In this document: in pieces, positions 32,883 through 40,807 of the stretch | How the letters are laid out: each line of letters opens with the position of its first letter | Numbering within the stretch: the first letter of the stretch is position 1 | Program-made: the position numbers and the translations under genes | Assembly: GCF_010384365.1 (NCBI RefSeq) | Contig: NZ_CP048397.1 | Location: 5,022,001 to 5,086,000, forward strand | Length of the DNA: 64,000 bases | DNA from: Streptomyces sp. S4.7 | Lineage (GTDB): Bacteria > Actinomycetota > Actinomycetes > Streptomycetales > Streptomycetaceae | Direction: 5' to 3' | Notes under the pieces: model-generated | Databases searched by the model: none | Seen by the model: only the letters and a program-made list of their open reading frames with translations | What the model was told of the DNA's origin: nothing

Positions 32883-34721
32883 GTGCGGATCGGACTGCTT
32901 ACGGACGGTGGCTACCCGTACGCGACGGGTGAGTCCAGGCTGTGGTGCGACCGGCTCGTGCGCGGGCTCGCACAGCACGAGTTCGACATCTACGCCCTCA
33001 GTCGCAGTGCCCAGCAGGAGGGCACCGGCTGGATCCAGCTGCCGCCCTCCGTGCGGCGGGTGCGTACCTTGGCGCTCTGGTCCGCGCAGGGCGACGGGAG
33101 GGCGTACGGTCGGCGCGAACGACGGCGCTTCGTGGGGCACTTCGGGGATCTGATCACCGCCGTCTGCGCACCGGACGCGGGAGCCGCGGAGGGCGCGGAC
33201 GGCGACGACGCGCACCGCGCGGACGTCTTCGCCGAAGGGCTGTACGGGCTCGCCGAGCTGGCGCACGAGCACGGCGGGCTCTCCACGGCCCTACGCTCGG
33301 AGGCCGCCGTACGGATCCTGGAGACCGCCTGCCACGCCCCCGGCGCGCGCCGGAGCGTGCGCGGCGCCACCGTCCCGGACTACCTGGTCCTCGCCGACCA
33401 GTTGGAACGTGCCCTGCGCCCGCTCTCCCCCGACTGGTACGACGACGACGGCCTCGGCGGCGTCGACCTCTGTCACGCGACGACGGGTGGCTCCGCCGCC
33501 CTGCCGGGGCTTGTGGCCAAACGCTTCTTCGGTGTGCCGCTGCTGGTCACCGAGTACGGCGTCCAGCTCCGCGCCCACTACCTGGCCGCCGGACCCGGCG
33601 GTGACGCGACCCTGCGCGCGCCGGTACGCGCCCTGCTCGCGGCCTTCCAGGGCCGGCTCGCCGCCGAGGTCTACCGCCGGGCCGCCGTCATCACCCCCGG
33701 CAACACCCACGCCAGACGCTGGCAGGAGCGCTGCGGGGCCGACCGCGCCAAACTGCGCACCGTCTACCCCGGCATGGAGACGGAGCGCTTCGCGGCGCTG
33801 GGCGAACGCCACGAGAGCGGCGGGGCCGGCGCGGGCGGTGACGGCGGCGATCCGAACGCGCTGGTCTGGGTCGGCCGGATCGAACCCGCCAAGGACCTGA
33901 TCTCCCTGCTGCACGCCTTCGCCGACATCCGTAAGGAGGAGCCCGACGCGCGTCTGAGGATCATCGGCGCCGCCGCACAGGGCGCGGAGGCGACGGCGTA
34001 TCTCGCCCACTGCCGCGCGCTGGCCGCCCAGTTGTTCCCCGACGAGGCCACCGACGCGCACGCCGTGGGAGACAACTGCGTCTCCTTCGAGGAGGTCGGC
34101 GGGCCCGCCGCGCCGGAACTCGTGGACGCGTACGCGGCGGGCGGGGTGGTCGTCCTGTCCAGCATCGTCGAGGGCTTCCCGGTCAGCCTGGTCGAAGCGA
34201 TGTTCTGCGGGCGCGCGACGGTCTCCACCGATGTCGGCGCGGTCGTCGAAGTCATCGGAGGCACCGGGCTCGTGGTGCCCCCGCGGAATCCGCGGGCGCT
34301 CGCCGACGCCTGTCTCGCGCTGTTGCGCGACCCGGAGCGGCGCGAACGGCTGGGCGCCGCCGCGCGGGCCCGCGCGCTCGAACTGTTCACCGTCGAGCAG
34401 AATCTGGCGGCGTTCCGCGCCATCTACCTGGAGCTGATCTCGCACGCCCCGGTCCGGCGCCCGGCCGAGACCGTGGACGCGCACGGCGAGCCGCTGCCGT
34501 TCGCCAACCCGGCGGAGGCGTACGTACCCGGCCACTGGACCGCCGGGCAGGCCAGGACCGTACCGATGCCGCCCCCCGTACCGATGGTGCCCCCGGTATC
34601 GATGCCGCTGCCCCCGCACACGACCGGGCCCGCGCCCTTCTTGGCGACGGCACGGACGTCGCGTCCCGCGGAGGCGGTCGGTGTGGGCGCCGGACAGGCA
34701 CTGGGGGAGAACGATGGCTGA
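32883..34721 (+). CDS. PelF-like family 4 glycosyltransferase (DUF3492)
   Basis: The product is 612 aa from the GTG at 32883; another GTG lies at 32877. The N-terminal DUF3492 domain starts RIGLLTDGGYPYATGES, as in PelF, the cytosolic polymerase of the Pel exopolysaccharide. The GT4 catalytic part has VWVGRIEPAKDL (about 325) and the E-x7-E motif EGFPVSLVE (about 424-432), followed by the nucleotide-sugar contact GGTGLVVPP. A Pro/Met-rich tail of about 90 residues ends the protein. It transfers sugar from a nucleotide-sugar; the exact sugar is not known. It overlaps the next gene by 8 nt and heads a compact surface-glycan unit. Confidence 0.85.
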   Translation: MRIGLLTDGGYPYATGESRLWCDRLVRGLAQHEFDIYALSRSAQQEGTGWIQLPPSVRRVRTLALWSAQGDGRAYGRRERRRFVGHFGDLITAVCAPDAGAAEGADGDDAHRADVFAEGLYGLAELAHEHGGLSTALRSEAAVRILETACHAPGARRSVRGATVPDYLVLADQLERALRPLSPDWYDDDGLGGVDLCHATTGGSAALPGLVAKRFFGVPLLVTEYGVQLRAHYLAAGPGGDATLRAPVRALLAAFQGRLAAEVYRRAAVITPGNTHARRWQERCGADRAKLRTVYPGMETERFAALGERHESGGAGAGGDGGDPNALVWVGRIEPAKDLISLLHAFADIRKEEPDARLRIIGAAAQGAEATAYLAHCRALAAQLFPDEATDAHAVGDNCVSFEEVGGPAAPELVDAYAAGGVVVLSSIVEGFPVSLVEAMFCGRATVSTDVGAVVEVIGGTGLVVPPRNPRALADACLALLRDPERRERLGAAARARALELFTVEQNLAAFRAIYLELISHAPVRRPAETVDAHGEPLPFANPAEAYVPGHWTAGQARTVPMPPPVPMVPPVSMPLPPHTTGPAPFLATARTSRPAEAVGVGAGQALGENDG

Positions 34722-35847
34722 CGCGGGCACCACACCCGCGGGAACCGCCCGGCCCGCGCGGCGACGGGGACCGGCCGACCCCGTAAGGACGCTGATGCAC
34801 AGCCATCGCGAACTGTGCGAGCGTGCCGTCGACCCGCTGGAGATCGCCGCCGGTCTGGAGGCGCACGGCGTCACCGACCGGGCCGCCGCGCGCTTCCGGC
34901 ACCGGGACGTCTTCTCCCTCGCCGAGGAGCTGTACGCGCGCGTGCCGCGCGCCGCGGACACCGACTCCGCCGACGCCACCACGCCGTATCCGGCTCGTTT
35001 TGGCGGTCCGTGCGCCGGGTGGGCGCTGCGCACCCTGCTCCCGGGCGCCGTGTGCGCCGTCGCCGTGGTCGCCCTGCGCCCCACCGAAGGCGGCGTCGGC
35101 GGGGGAGTGCGATCCGCGATAGGCGTGGCGGGGGCCGTCGCCCTCGCCGCCGCGCTCACCGTCGCCCTCCGGCGCGGCCCGCTGCGCGTCGCCGCCCACA
35201 CCGCGCGCGTCTCACGTCTGTGGGTGTGCTGGCTGCTGGCCTACGTCCTGTACGGCGACGGACTGCCGCGCCTGTCCGGCGGCGGTCCGCTCGGGGCCCC
35301 GCCCCTCACCGACGCGGCGGCGCCGCTCCTGGCCCTGGCGTTCGCCGTGGCCCCCGCGGCCTGGTGCGCCCATCTGCTCTCCCTACAGGCGCGGCGCGGG
35401 CTCGCCGACAGCCGCGGGCTGGCCGAGTTCGCCGCCCGGACCCGGCCACCGCTGCTGGGTCTGCTCGCGCTGTACGTCCTCACACTGACCGCCCTGGCCG
35501 TCCTCGCCGAACTCGTCATCGGCGGCGACCGGGGCGCGAGCGCCGGTCGCCCCGTCGCGACGGTCGCCGTCGGCGCTCTGCTGTTCCTCGCCCGGCTGCT
35601 CACCGTCCACGGCTTCCCGAAGGCCGCGGCGACCGGTCTCGTCACCGCCTGCGCCGTCGAGGCGTCGGTCCTCGTCCTCGCGACGGCGGGCCGCGTCCCC
35701 GGCCTCGAATCCGTCTCCGCCCCCGTCCGGGCCGTCGTCGACGCCGGGGGAGCCGGCGCCGTACCGGCCGTCGCCTGCGGCGCAGCCGCGCTCGGCCTGC
35801 TGATCCACGCCACCGTCGTCCTGCCCCGGGCCTCGGCCCACACCTGA
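34714..35847 (+). CDS. Multi-pass membrane protein of the glycan operon
   Basis: The product is 377 aa from the ATG at 34714, overlapping the glycosyltransferase stop (ATGGCTGA). A cytoplasmic N-terminal region (about 20-85) contains a conserved block, HRELCERAVDPLEIAAGLEA, followed by about nine hydrophobic segments from 105 to 372 (for example LLGLLALYVLTLTALAVLAE). It lacks obvious transporter signatures. By context it is a candidate exporter or assembly component, comparable in position to the membrane subunits of pel loci, but sequence similarity to PelG/PelE is not apparent to me. Confidence 0.75.
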   Translation: MADAGTTPAGTARPARRRGPADPVRTLMHSHRELCERAVDPLEIAAGLEAHGVTDRAAARFRHRDVFSLAEELYARVPRAADTDSADATTPYPARFGGPCAGWALRTLLPGAVCAVAVVALRPTEGGVGGGVRSAIGVAGAVALAAALTVALRRGPLRVAAHTARVSRLWVCWLLAYVLYGDGLPRLSGGGPLGAPPLTDAAAPLLALAFAVAPAAWCAHLLSLQARRGLADSRGLAEFAARTRPPLLGLLALYVLTLTALAVLAELVIGGDRGASAGRPVATVAVGALLFLARLLTVHGFPKAAATGLVTACAVEASVLVLATAGRVPGLESVSAPVRAVVDAGGAGAVPAVACGAAALGLLIHATVVLPRASAHT

Positions 35848-35962
35848 CCGGCGGACCACTACCTCCGGCGTACACCCCCGGACCCCACAGACCTCCCGCG
35901 GAGCCGACGCCGCGGGCGTAACCCGAAGCACACCGCAACACCCTCTAAGGAGACGACAGAAC

Positions 35963-36016
35963 ATGACCCGTCAACCCTCAGCACCGACACGTCGGAACCA
36001 AGGGGCCGCGCGATGA
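35963..36016 (+). CDS. 17-residue upstream ORF coupled to the epimerase gene (candidate leader peptide)
   Basis: ATG at 35963 is preceded by the best ribosome site of the operon, TAAGGAG (10 nt spacing). The peptide is MTRQPSAPTRRNQGAAR and its TGA overlaps the epimerase ATG (ATGA). The epimerase itself has no separate ribosome site. The peptide is likely made to couple translation. A frameshifted longer N-terminus of the epimerase is less likely because its fold begins normally at MRVLLLGANG. Confidence 0.55.
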   Translation: MTRQPSAPTRRNQGAAR

Positions 36017-36987
36017 GGGTCCTCCTGCTCGGTGCCAACGGTTTCCTCGGGCGCTTCGTCGCCGACCGGCTGCTCGCCGATCCCGCCGTCCATCTGACGG
36101 CACTCGGGCGCGGCGACGACGCCGACGTACGGTTCGACCTCGCCGGCGGCAGTCCCGGAGCCCTCACCCGCTTCCTGGACGCCGTCCACCCCGGAGTCGT
36201 CATCAACTGCGCGGGCGCCACCCGGGGCGGTGCCCGTGACCTGACCCGGCACAACACCGTCGCCGTCGCCACCGTCTGCGAGGCGCTGCGCCGCAGCGGC
36301 TGCGGCGCCCGTCTGGTCCAGCTCGGCTGCTCCTCCGAGTACGGGCCCTCCCAGCCCGGCTCGTCCACCGCCGAGGACGCGGTGCCCCGGCCCGGCGGCC
36401 CGTACGGCGTGAGCAAGCTGGCCGCCAGCGAGCTGGTGCTCGGCGCCGGGCTCGACGCCGTCGTCCTCCGGGTCTTCTCGCCCGTCGGCCCCGGCACGCC
36501 AGCGGGCTCCCCGCTCGGCAGGCTCGCCGAGGCCATGCGCCGCGCCATGCAGTCCGGCGACGGCGAGCTGAAGCTCGGCGGCCTCGGCGTACAGCGTGAC
36601 TTCGTCGACGTGCGGGACGTGGCCCGCGCGGTGCACGCCGCCTCGCTCTCGGCGGCGCAGGGCGTCGTCAACATCGGGACGGGGCGCGCGGTCCGGCTCA
36701 GGGACGCCGCCGCCGTCCTCGCCAGGGTCGCCGGATACGGCGGCGCCCTGCACGAACTGGACGCGCCCACCGGCCCCCAGCGCCCCGTGCACGCCACCCT
36801 CGGCCCGCCGCGCGCAGAGCACCCGGCGGAGCAGCTGGGCGCCGGCCCGTTCCCGTACCCCGACGGCTGCGGCGGCTGGCAGCAGGCCGACGTCCGCACC
36901 GCGCGCGACCGGCTCGGCTGGCGGCCCCGTATCAATCTGGAGGAGTCGCTCGCCGACATCTGGATGGAGGCGGCATGTCGCATGTGA
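36013..36987 (+). CDS. NAD-dependent epimerase/dehydratase (extended SDR)
   Basis: The product is 324 aa from the ATG at 36013. The nucleotide-binding motif GANGFLG (about 7-13) and the active-site pair S/Y-x3-K (CSSEYGPS about 112; YGVSK about 137) are intact. QRDFVDVRDVARA (about 196) is the usual extended-SDR segment. It would convert a nucleotide-sugar, for example at C4, to supply the glycosyltransferase. It overlaps the next gene by 13 nt. Confidence 0.87.
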   Translation: MRVLLLGANGFLGRFVADRLLADPAVHLTALGRGDDADVRFDLAGGSPGALTRFLDAVHPGVVINCAGATRGGARDLTRHNTVAVATVCEALRRSGCGARLVQLGCSSEYGPSQPGSSTAEDAVPRPGGPYGVSKLAASELVLGAGLDAVVLRVFSPVGPGTPAGSPLGRLAEAMRRAMQSGDGELKLGGLGVQRDFVDVRDVARAVHAASLSAAQGVVNIGTGRAVRLRDAAAVLARVAGYGGALHELDAPTGPQRPVHATLGPPRAEHPAEQLGAGPFPYPDGCGGWQQADVRTARDRLGWRPRINLEESLADIWMEAACRM

Positions 36988-37736
36988 CGACCACCGGAGG
37001 CAGCCTGTCGGCCACCGGGGCCGCCCGGCTGGGCTTCGGTGTCCCCGGTTACGCGCATCCGCTGCTCGCCCCGGTCGAGTGGGCGGAACTGACGCGCCCC
37101 GGCACGCCGTTGCACTGGGCCGTGCTCGACGTCGCCAACGGGCCCGGCGCCATGCCGGACCCGCACTGTCTGGAAGCCGCGGGCCGGCTCAGGAACGCGG
37201 GCGTGCGGGTGCTCGGGCATCTCGATCTCGCGTACGGCGCGCGGAGCTTCGGCGAGACCGTCTCCGACGCGCACGACTTCCACGACTGGTACCGCGTCGA
37301 CGGCTTCTACCTCGACCGGTGTCCGGCGGAGGCGTCGTACCTCCCCGACGTCAGGCGTACGGCGGCGACGCTCGACACGGTCGTCCACCGCGGGCATCTG
37401 GTCCTCGGCCACCGCACGCATCCGTACCCCGGATACGCCGAGATCGCCGACCAGTTGGTCACCTTCCGCGGGCCGTGGACCGACTATCGCTGGTCACAGG
37501 CGGCCGAGTGGACGGCGGACCATCCGCCCGAGCGGTTCGCGCATCTCGTCCACGGGGTGCCGCGCAGCCATCTCGACGAGGCGATGAGGATCGCGCGCTG
37601 GCAGGGCGCGGGGACGATCTTCTTCACCGACCGGAGCGATCACGACGACCGGACGGGACAGAACGGCCCATTCGCGGCCCTGCCCGGCTACTGGGACGAA
37701 ATCGTCTCGCAGATCGGACCGGGTGTCTCGGAATGA
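36975..37736 (+). CDS. Spherulin-4/GH135-like protein with altered catalytic positions
   Basis: The product is 253 aa from the ATG at 36975. The TIM-barrel family pattern of spherulation-specific family 4 proteins is clear: GVPGYAHPLLAPVEW (about 21), LDVANGPGAMPDP (about 50), AGVRVLGHLDLAYGAR (about 75), VDGFYLDRCP (about 108), TFRGPWTDY (about 155) and GTIFFTDRSD (about 213). In active members (GH135, fungal Sph3) the fourth motif is usually '-F-DE-P' and the fifth '-FEGP-'; here both expected glutamates are Arg. There is no signal peptide, so it is cytoplasmic or exported by another route. It may bind a galactosamine-type glycan rather than cut it. The SigR-type promoter of moeZ overlaps its stop codon. 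Confidence 0.75.
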   Translation: MSHVTTTGGSLSATGAARLGFGVPGYAHPLLAPVEWAELTRPGTPLHWAVLDVANGPGAMPDPHCLEAAGRLRNAGVRVLGHLDLAYGARSFGETVSDAHDFHDWYRVDGFYLDRCPAEASYLPDVRRTAATLDTVVHRGHLVLGHRTHPYPGYAEIADQLVTFRGPWTDYRWSQAAEWTADHPPERFAHLVHGVPRSHLDEAMRIARWQGAGTIFFTDRSDHDDRTGQNGPFAALPGYWDEIVSQIGPGVSE

Positions 37737-37755
37737 GAAGTCGCGTGGCAGTGTT
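37730..37755 (+). promoter_or_regulatory. SigR-type promoter of moeZ
   Basis: GGAAT at 37730-37734 and GTT at 37753-37755 are separated by 18 bp, the consensus for Streptomyces SigR (thiol-oxidative stress). The -35 overlaps the stop codon of the preceding gene. The leader to the moeZ GTG is about 45 nt. A moeB/moeZ gene is a known member of the SigR regulon in S. coelicolor. Confidence 0.75.
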
Positions 37756-37807
37756 ACTGAAGGAACAAACGTACTGACCAACCGACCAATCCCCTGTTGA
37801 GGTCCCT

Positions 37808-38986
37808 GTGTCGCTGCCACCCCTGGTCGAGCCCGCTGCCGAGCTCACCGTCGACGAGGTCCGCAGGTACTCCCGTCACCTGATCATCCCGGACGTCGGG
37901 ATGGACGGGCAGAAGCGGCTGAAGAACGCGAAGGTGCTCGTCGTCGGCGCCGGCGGGCTCGGCTCGCCCGCGCTGATGTATCTGGCCGCGGCCGGTGTCG
38001 GAACGCTCGGCATCGTGGAGTTCGACGAGGTCGACGAGTCGAATCTCCAGCGGCAGATCATCCACAGCCAGGCGGACATCGGCCGCTCCAAGGCCGCTTC
38101 CGCGCGTGACTCCGTCCTCGGCATCAACCCGCTGGTGAAGGTCGTCCTTCACGAGGAGCGGCTCGAGTCCGAGAACGTCATGGAGATCTTCTCCCAGTAC
38201 GACCTGATCGTGGACGGCACGGACAACTTCGCCACCCGCTATCTGGTCAACGACGCGTGTGTGCTGCTGGGCAAGCCGTACGTATGGGGCTCGATCTACC
38301 GTTTCGACGGTCAGGCGAGCGTCTTCTGGTCCGAGCACGGTCCCTGCTACCGCTGCCTCTACCCCGAGCCGCCGCCGCCCGGCATGGTTCCGAGCTGCGC
38401 CGAGGGCGGCGTTCTCGGCGTCCTGTGCGCGTCGATCGGGTCCATCCAGGTCAACGAGGCGATCAAGCTCCTCGCGGGCATCGGGGAGCCGCTGCTCGGC
38501 CGTCTGATGATCTATGACGCGCTGGAGATGCAGTACCGCCAGGTCAAGGTCCGCAAGGACCCCGACTGCGCGGTCTGCGGCGAGAACCCGACCGTCACCG
38601 AACTCATCGACTACGAGGCCTTCTGCGGCGTCGTGTCCGAGGAGGCGCAGGTGGCGGCGGCCGGTTCGACGATCACTCCCAAGCAGCTCAAGGAGTGGCT
38701 CGACGACGGCGAGAACATCGAACTCATCGATGTGCGGGAGCCGAACGAGTTCGAGATCGTCTCCATCCCGGGCGCCAAGCTGATCCCGAAGAACGAGTTC
38801 CTGATGGGGAACGCGCTCCAGGATCTGCCGCAGGACAAGAAAATCGTCTTGAACTGCAAGACGGGTGTCCGCAGTGCGGAGGTGCTCGCGGTGCTCAAGT
38901 CGGCTGGGTTCGCGGACGCCGTGCACGTCGGCGGCGGGGTTGTCGGCTGGGTCAACCAGATCGAGCCGGAGAAGCCGATCTACTGA
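37808..38986 (+). CDS. moeZ: Adenylyltransferase/sulfurtransferase MoeZ
   Basis: The product is 392 aa from the GTG at 37808. An N-terminal ThiF/MoeB domain contains the ATP site VGAGGLGSPAL (about 47), the ESNLQRQ arginine (about 78), TDNFATRYL (about 140), and two zinc pairs, CYRC (about 180) and CAVC (about 256). The C-terminal rhodanese domain (about 290-392) has the active cysteine in LNCKTGVRS (about 352). It adenylates ubiquitin-like sulfur carriers (MoaD, CysO, ThiS types) and transfers sulfur to form thiocarboxylates, serving molybdopterin, cysteine and some natural-product pathways. Homologue of Rv3206c. Confidence 0.93.
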   Translation: MSLPPLVEPAAELTVDEVRRYSRHLIIPDVGMDGQKRLKNAKVLVVGAGGLGSPALMYLAAAGVGTLGIVEFDEVDESNLQRQIIHSQADIGRSKAASARDSVLGINPLVKVVLHEERLESENVMEIFSQYDLIVDGTDNFATRYLVNDACVLLGKPYVWGSIYRFDGQASVFWSEHGPCYRCLYPEPPPPGMVPSCAEGGVLGVLCASIGSIQVNEAIKLLAGIGEPLLGRLMIYDALEMQYRQVKVRKDPDCAVCGENPTVTELIDYEAFCGVVSEEAQVAAAGSTITPKQLKEWLDDGENIELIDVREPNEFEIVSIPGAKLIPKNEFLMGNALQDLPQDKKIVLNCKTGVRSAEVLAVLKSAGFADAVHVGGGVVGWVNQIEPEKPIY

Positions 38987-39002
38987 GTGACGCTTCTGTG
39001 TA

Positions 39003-39039
39003 AGGAGGCCGGTCCACACCTCGCGTGGACCGGCCTCCT
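39003..39039. terminator. Hairpin terminator after moeZ
   Basis: A 15-bp perfect stem (AGGAGGCCGGTCCAC / GTGGACCGGCCTCCT) has an ACCTCGC loop. It lies between two convergent stops, moeZ (38986) and the protease (39070). Confidence 0.88.
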
Positions 39040-39069
39040 ACGTACGCGGGGCGCCGGGGCCCGTCCAAC

Positions 39070-40728
39070 TCACTTGCAGACCGTTCCGTTCTTCGGCACC
39101 CTGCCGTCCAGCAGATAGCCGTTGACGGCGTTCTGCACGCACGAACTGCCCCCGTTGTACGCGCCGTGGCCCTGGCCCTTGTACGTCAGCTCGACGCCGA
39201 CGCCCTTGCCGAGCGCCTTCACCATCGCCCGCGCACCCTCGTACGGCGTCGCCGGGTCGCCGGTGTTGCCGATGACCAGGATCGGGGCCGCGCCCGGCGC
39301 GCCGACGTCGGGCTTGTCCCACTCGCCCGGCACCGGCCACTCGGAGCAGCCCAGCAGGCCCCAGCCGAGGAACTCGCCGAAGACCGGCGAGACCTCGCGG
39401 AATTCGGCGAGCTTGGCCTTCGTCTGCGCGAGCGTGTAGCGCTGTTTGGAGTCCACGCAGTTGACGGCCGCGTTGGCCGCCTGGATGTTGCTGTACCGGC
39501 CCTTCTCGTTGCGGCCGTTCATCGCGTCCGACAGGACCAGCAGAAGCGCGCCGCTGCCCCCGTCGGCCTCGTCCAGCCCCTGTTCGAGCAGCGGCCAGTA
39601 CTCCTTCGAATAGAGCGCCTGGGCGATGCCGTTGGTGGCCTGCGTCTCGGTGAGCTTGCGGCCACCGAAGCCGTTGATCGGCTCCTTGTCGAGCCGGTCG
39701 AGCAGCCCGACGACGAAGTTCTCGATCTCCTGCGGGGTGCTGCCCGGCAGCGTGCACGCGTCGCCGCGGCTCACGCAGTCCTTCGCGAAGTTGGTGAGGG
39801 CGAGCTGGAAGCCCTTGGCCTGGCCGAGCGAGCCCTGTTCGGAGCTCTCGGTCGGGTCCACGACGGCGTCGAAGACGGTGCGGCCCACCGACTTCGGATA
39901 CAAGTGGGCGTACACGCCGCCCAGTTCGGTGCCGTACGAGATGCCGAAGTAGTTCAGCTTGTCGTCGCCGAGGACCTGGCGCATCAGCTCCATGTCGCGT
40001 GCGGCGTTGACGGTGCCGACGTACGGGAGTTCCTTCCCGGACTTCCGCTCGCAGCCGCCCGCGTACCACTTGAGGCCGTCGACGTACGACTTCTCCTCGG
40101 CGCTGTCGTCCGGGGTCATGTCGCGGGCGTAGTACGCGTCGAGCTGCTTGTCGTCCTTGCACTCCACGGGCTCGCTGCGGCCGACACCGCGCGGGTCGAA
40201 ACTGACCAGGTCGTAGCGGGTGCGCAGCTTCTCGTAGTCCTTGCCGAAGGAGGGCAGTCCGGTCACCCCGGAGCCGCCGGGCCCGCCGAAGTTGAAGACG
40301 AGCGAGCCGATGCGCTTGTCCGGGTCGCTCGTCTTCGCCCGGATCAGGGCCAGCGGGATCGTGGCGCCCTCGGGCTTCGCGTAGTCGAGCGGGGCGGTCA
40401 TGGTGGCGCACTCCCACTTGGTGCCGCCGGGCAGCGGAGAGGGGGCCGTGCCGCCGCCCTCGGCCGCCGACGGGGTGGGGCACGTCTTCCAGTCCGGCTT
40501 CTGGGACGTCAGGTCCTCGGGCGCGGCGCTCTTGTCGGCCCTGTTCTGGCCGTCCTGGTCGTTCCGGCTGTTCTGCCCGCCCCGGTCGCCGCTGTCGGAG
40601 CCCGAGTCGGAGCCGGAGCATCCGGCGGCGGCGAGCAGCGTGGCGACAGCGACGGCGGTGACGGCGGTCGGCGCCGGGCGGCGACGCCGGGCGGGAGCGG
40701 TGGAGGCGGAGAAGAAGGACATCGGCAT
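39070..40728 (-). CDS. Secreted lipoprotein tripeptidyl aminopeptidase (Tap/SlpD-like, S33)
   Basis: The product is 552 aa from the ATG at 40728 (a second ATG lies two codons on). The signal peptide ends in a lipobox, LAAAGC (Cys about 36), then an Asp/Ser/Gly-rich linker. The alpha/beta-hydrolase catalytic triad is visible: Ser in GISYGTELG (about 256), Asp in GNTGDPATP (about 486) and His in GQGHGAYNG (about 517). The length matches Streptomyces Tap and the mycelium-associated SlpD/SlpE proteinases, which release N-terminal tripeptides outside the cell. Cysteines near the active site are typical for the family. Confidence 0.88.
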   Translation of the reverse strand: MPMSFFSASTAPARRRRPAPTAVTAVAVATLLAAAGCSGSDSGSDSGDRGGQNSRNDQDGQNRADKSAAPEDLTSQKPDWKTCPTPSAAEGGGTAPSPLPGGTKWECATMTAPLDYAKPEGATIPLALIRAKTSDPDKRIGSLVFNFGGPGGSGVTGLPSFGKDYEKLRTRYDLVSFDPRGVGRSEPVECKDDKQLDAYYARDMTPDDSAEEKSYVDGLKWYAGGCERKSGKELPYVGTVNAARDMELMRQVLGDDKLNYFGISYGTELGGVYAHLYPKSVGRTVFDAVVDPTESSEQGSLGQAKGFQLALTNFAKDCVSRGDACTLPGSTPQEIENFVVGLLDRLDKEPINGFGGRKLTETQATNGIAQALYSKEYWPLLEQGLDEADGGSGALLLVLSDAMNGRNEKGRYSNIQAANAAVNCVDSKQRYTLAQTKAKLAEFREVSPVFGEFLGWGLLGCSEWPVPGEWDKPDVGAPGAAPILVIGNTGDPATPYEGARAMVKALGKGVGVELTYKGQGHGAYNGGSSCVQNAVNGYLLDGRVPKNGTVCK

Positions 40729-40807
40729 CCCCCCATGGTGCGTCGTGGCGGGGAGCGGCGCGCGGCCCGGGGGCCAGCCGGGTGGTGGCCCCGCTCGGGG
40801 ACCGGTC

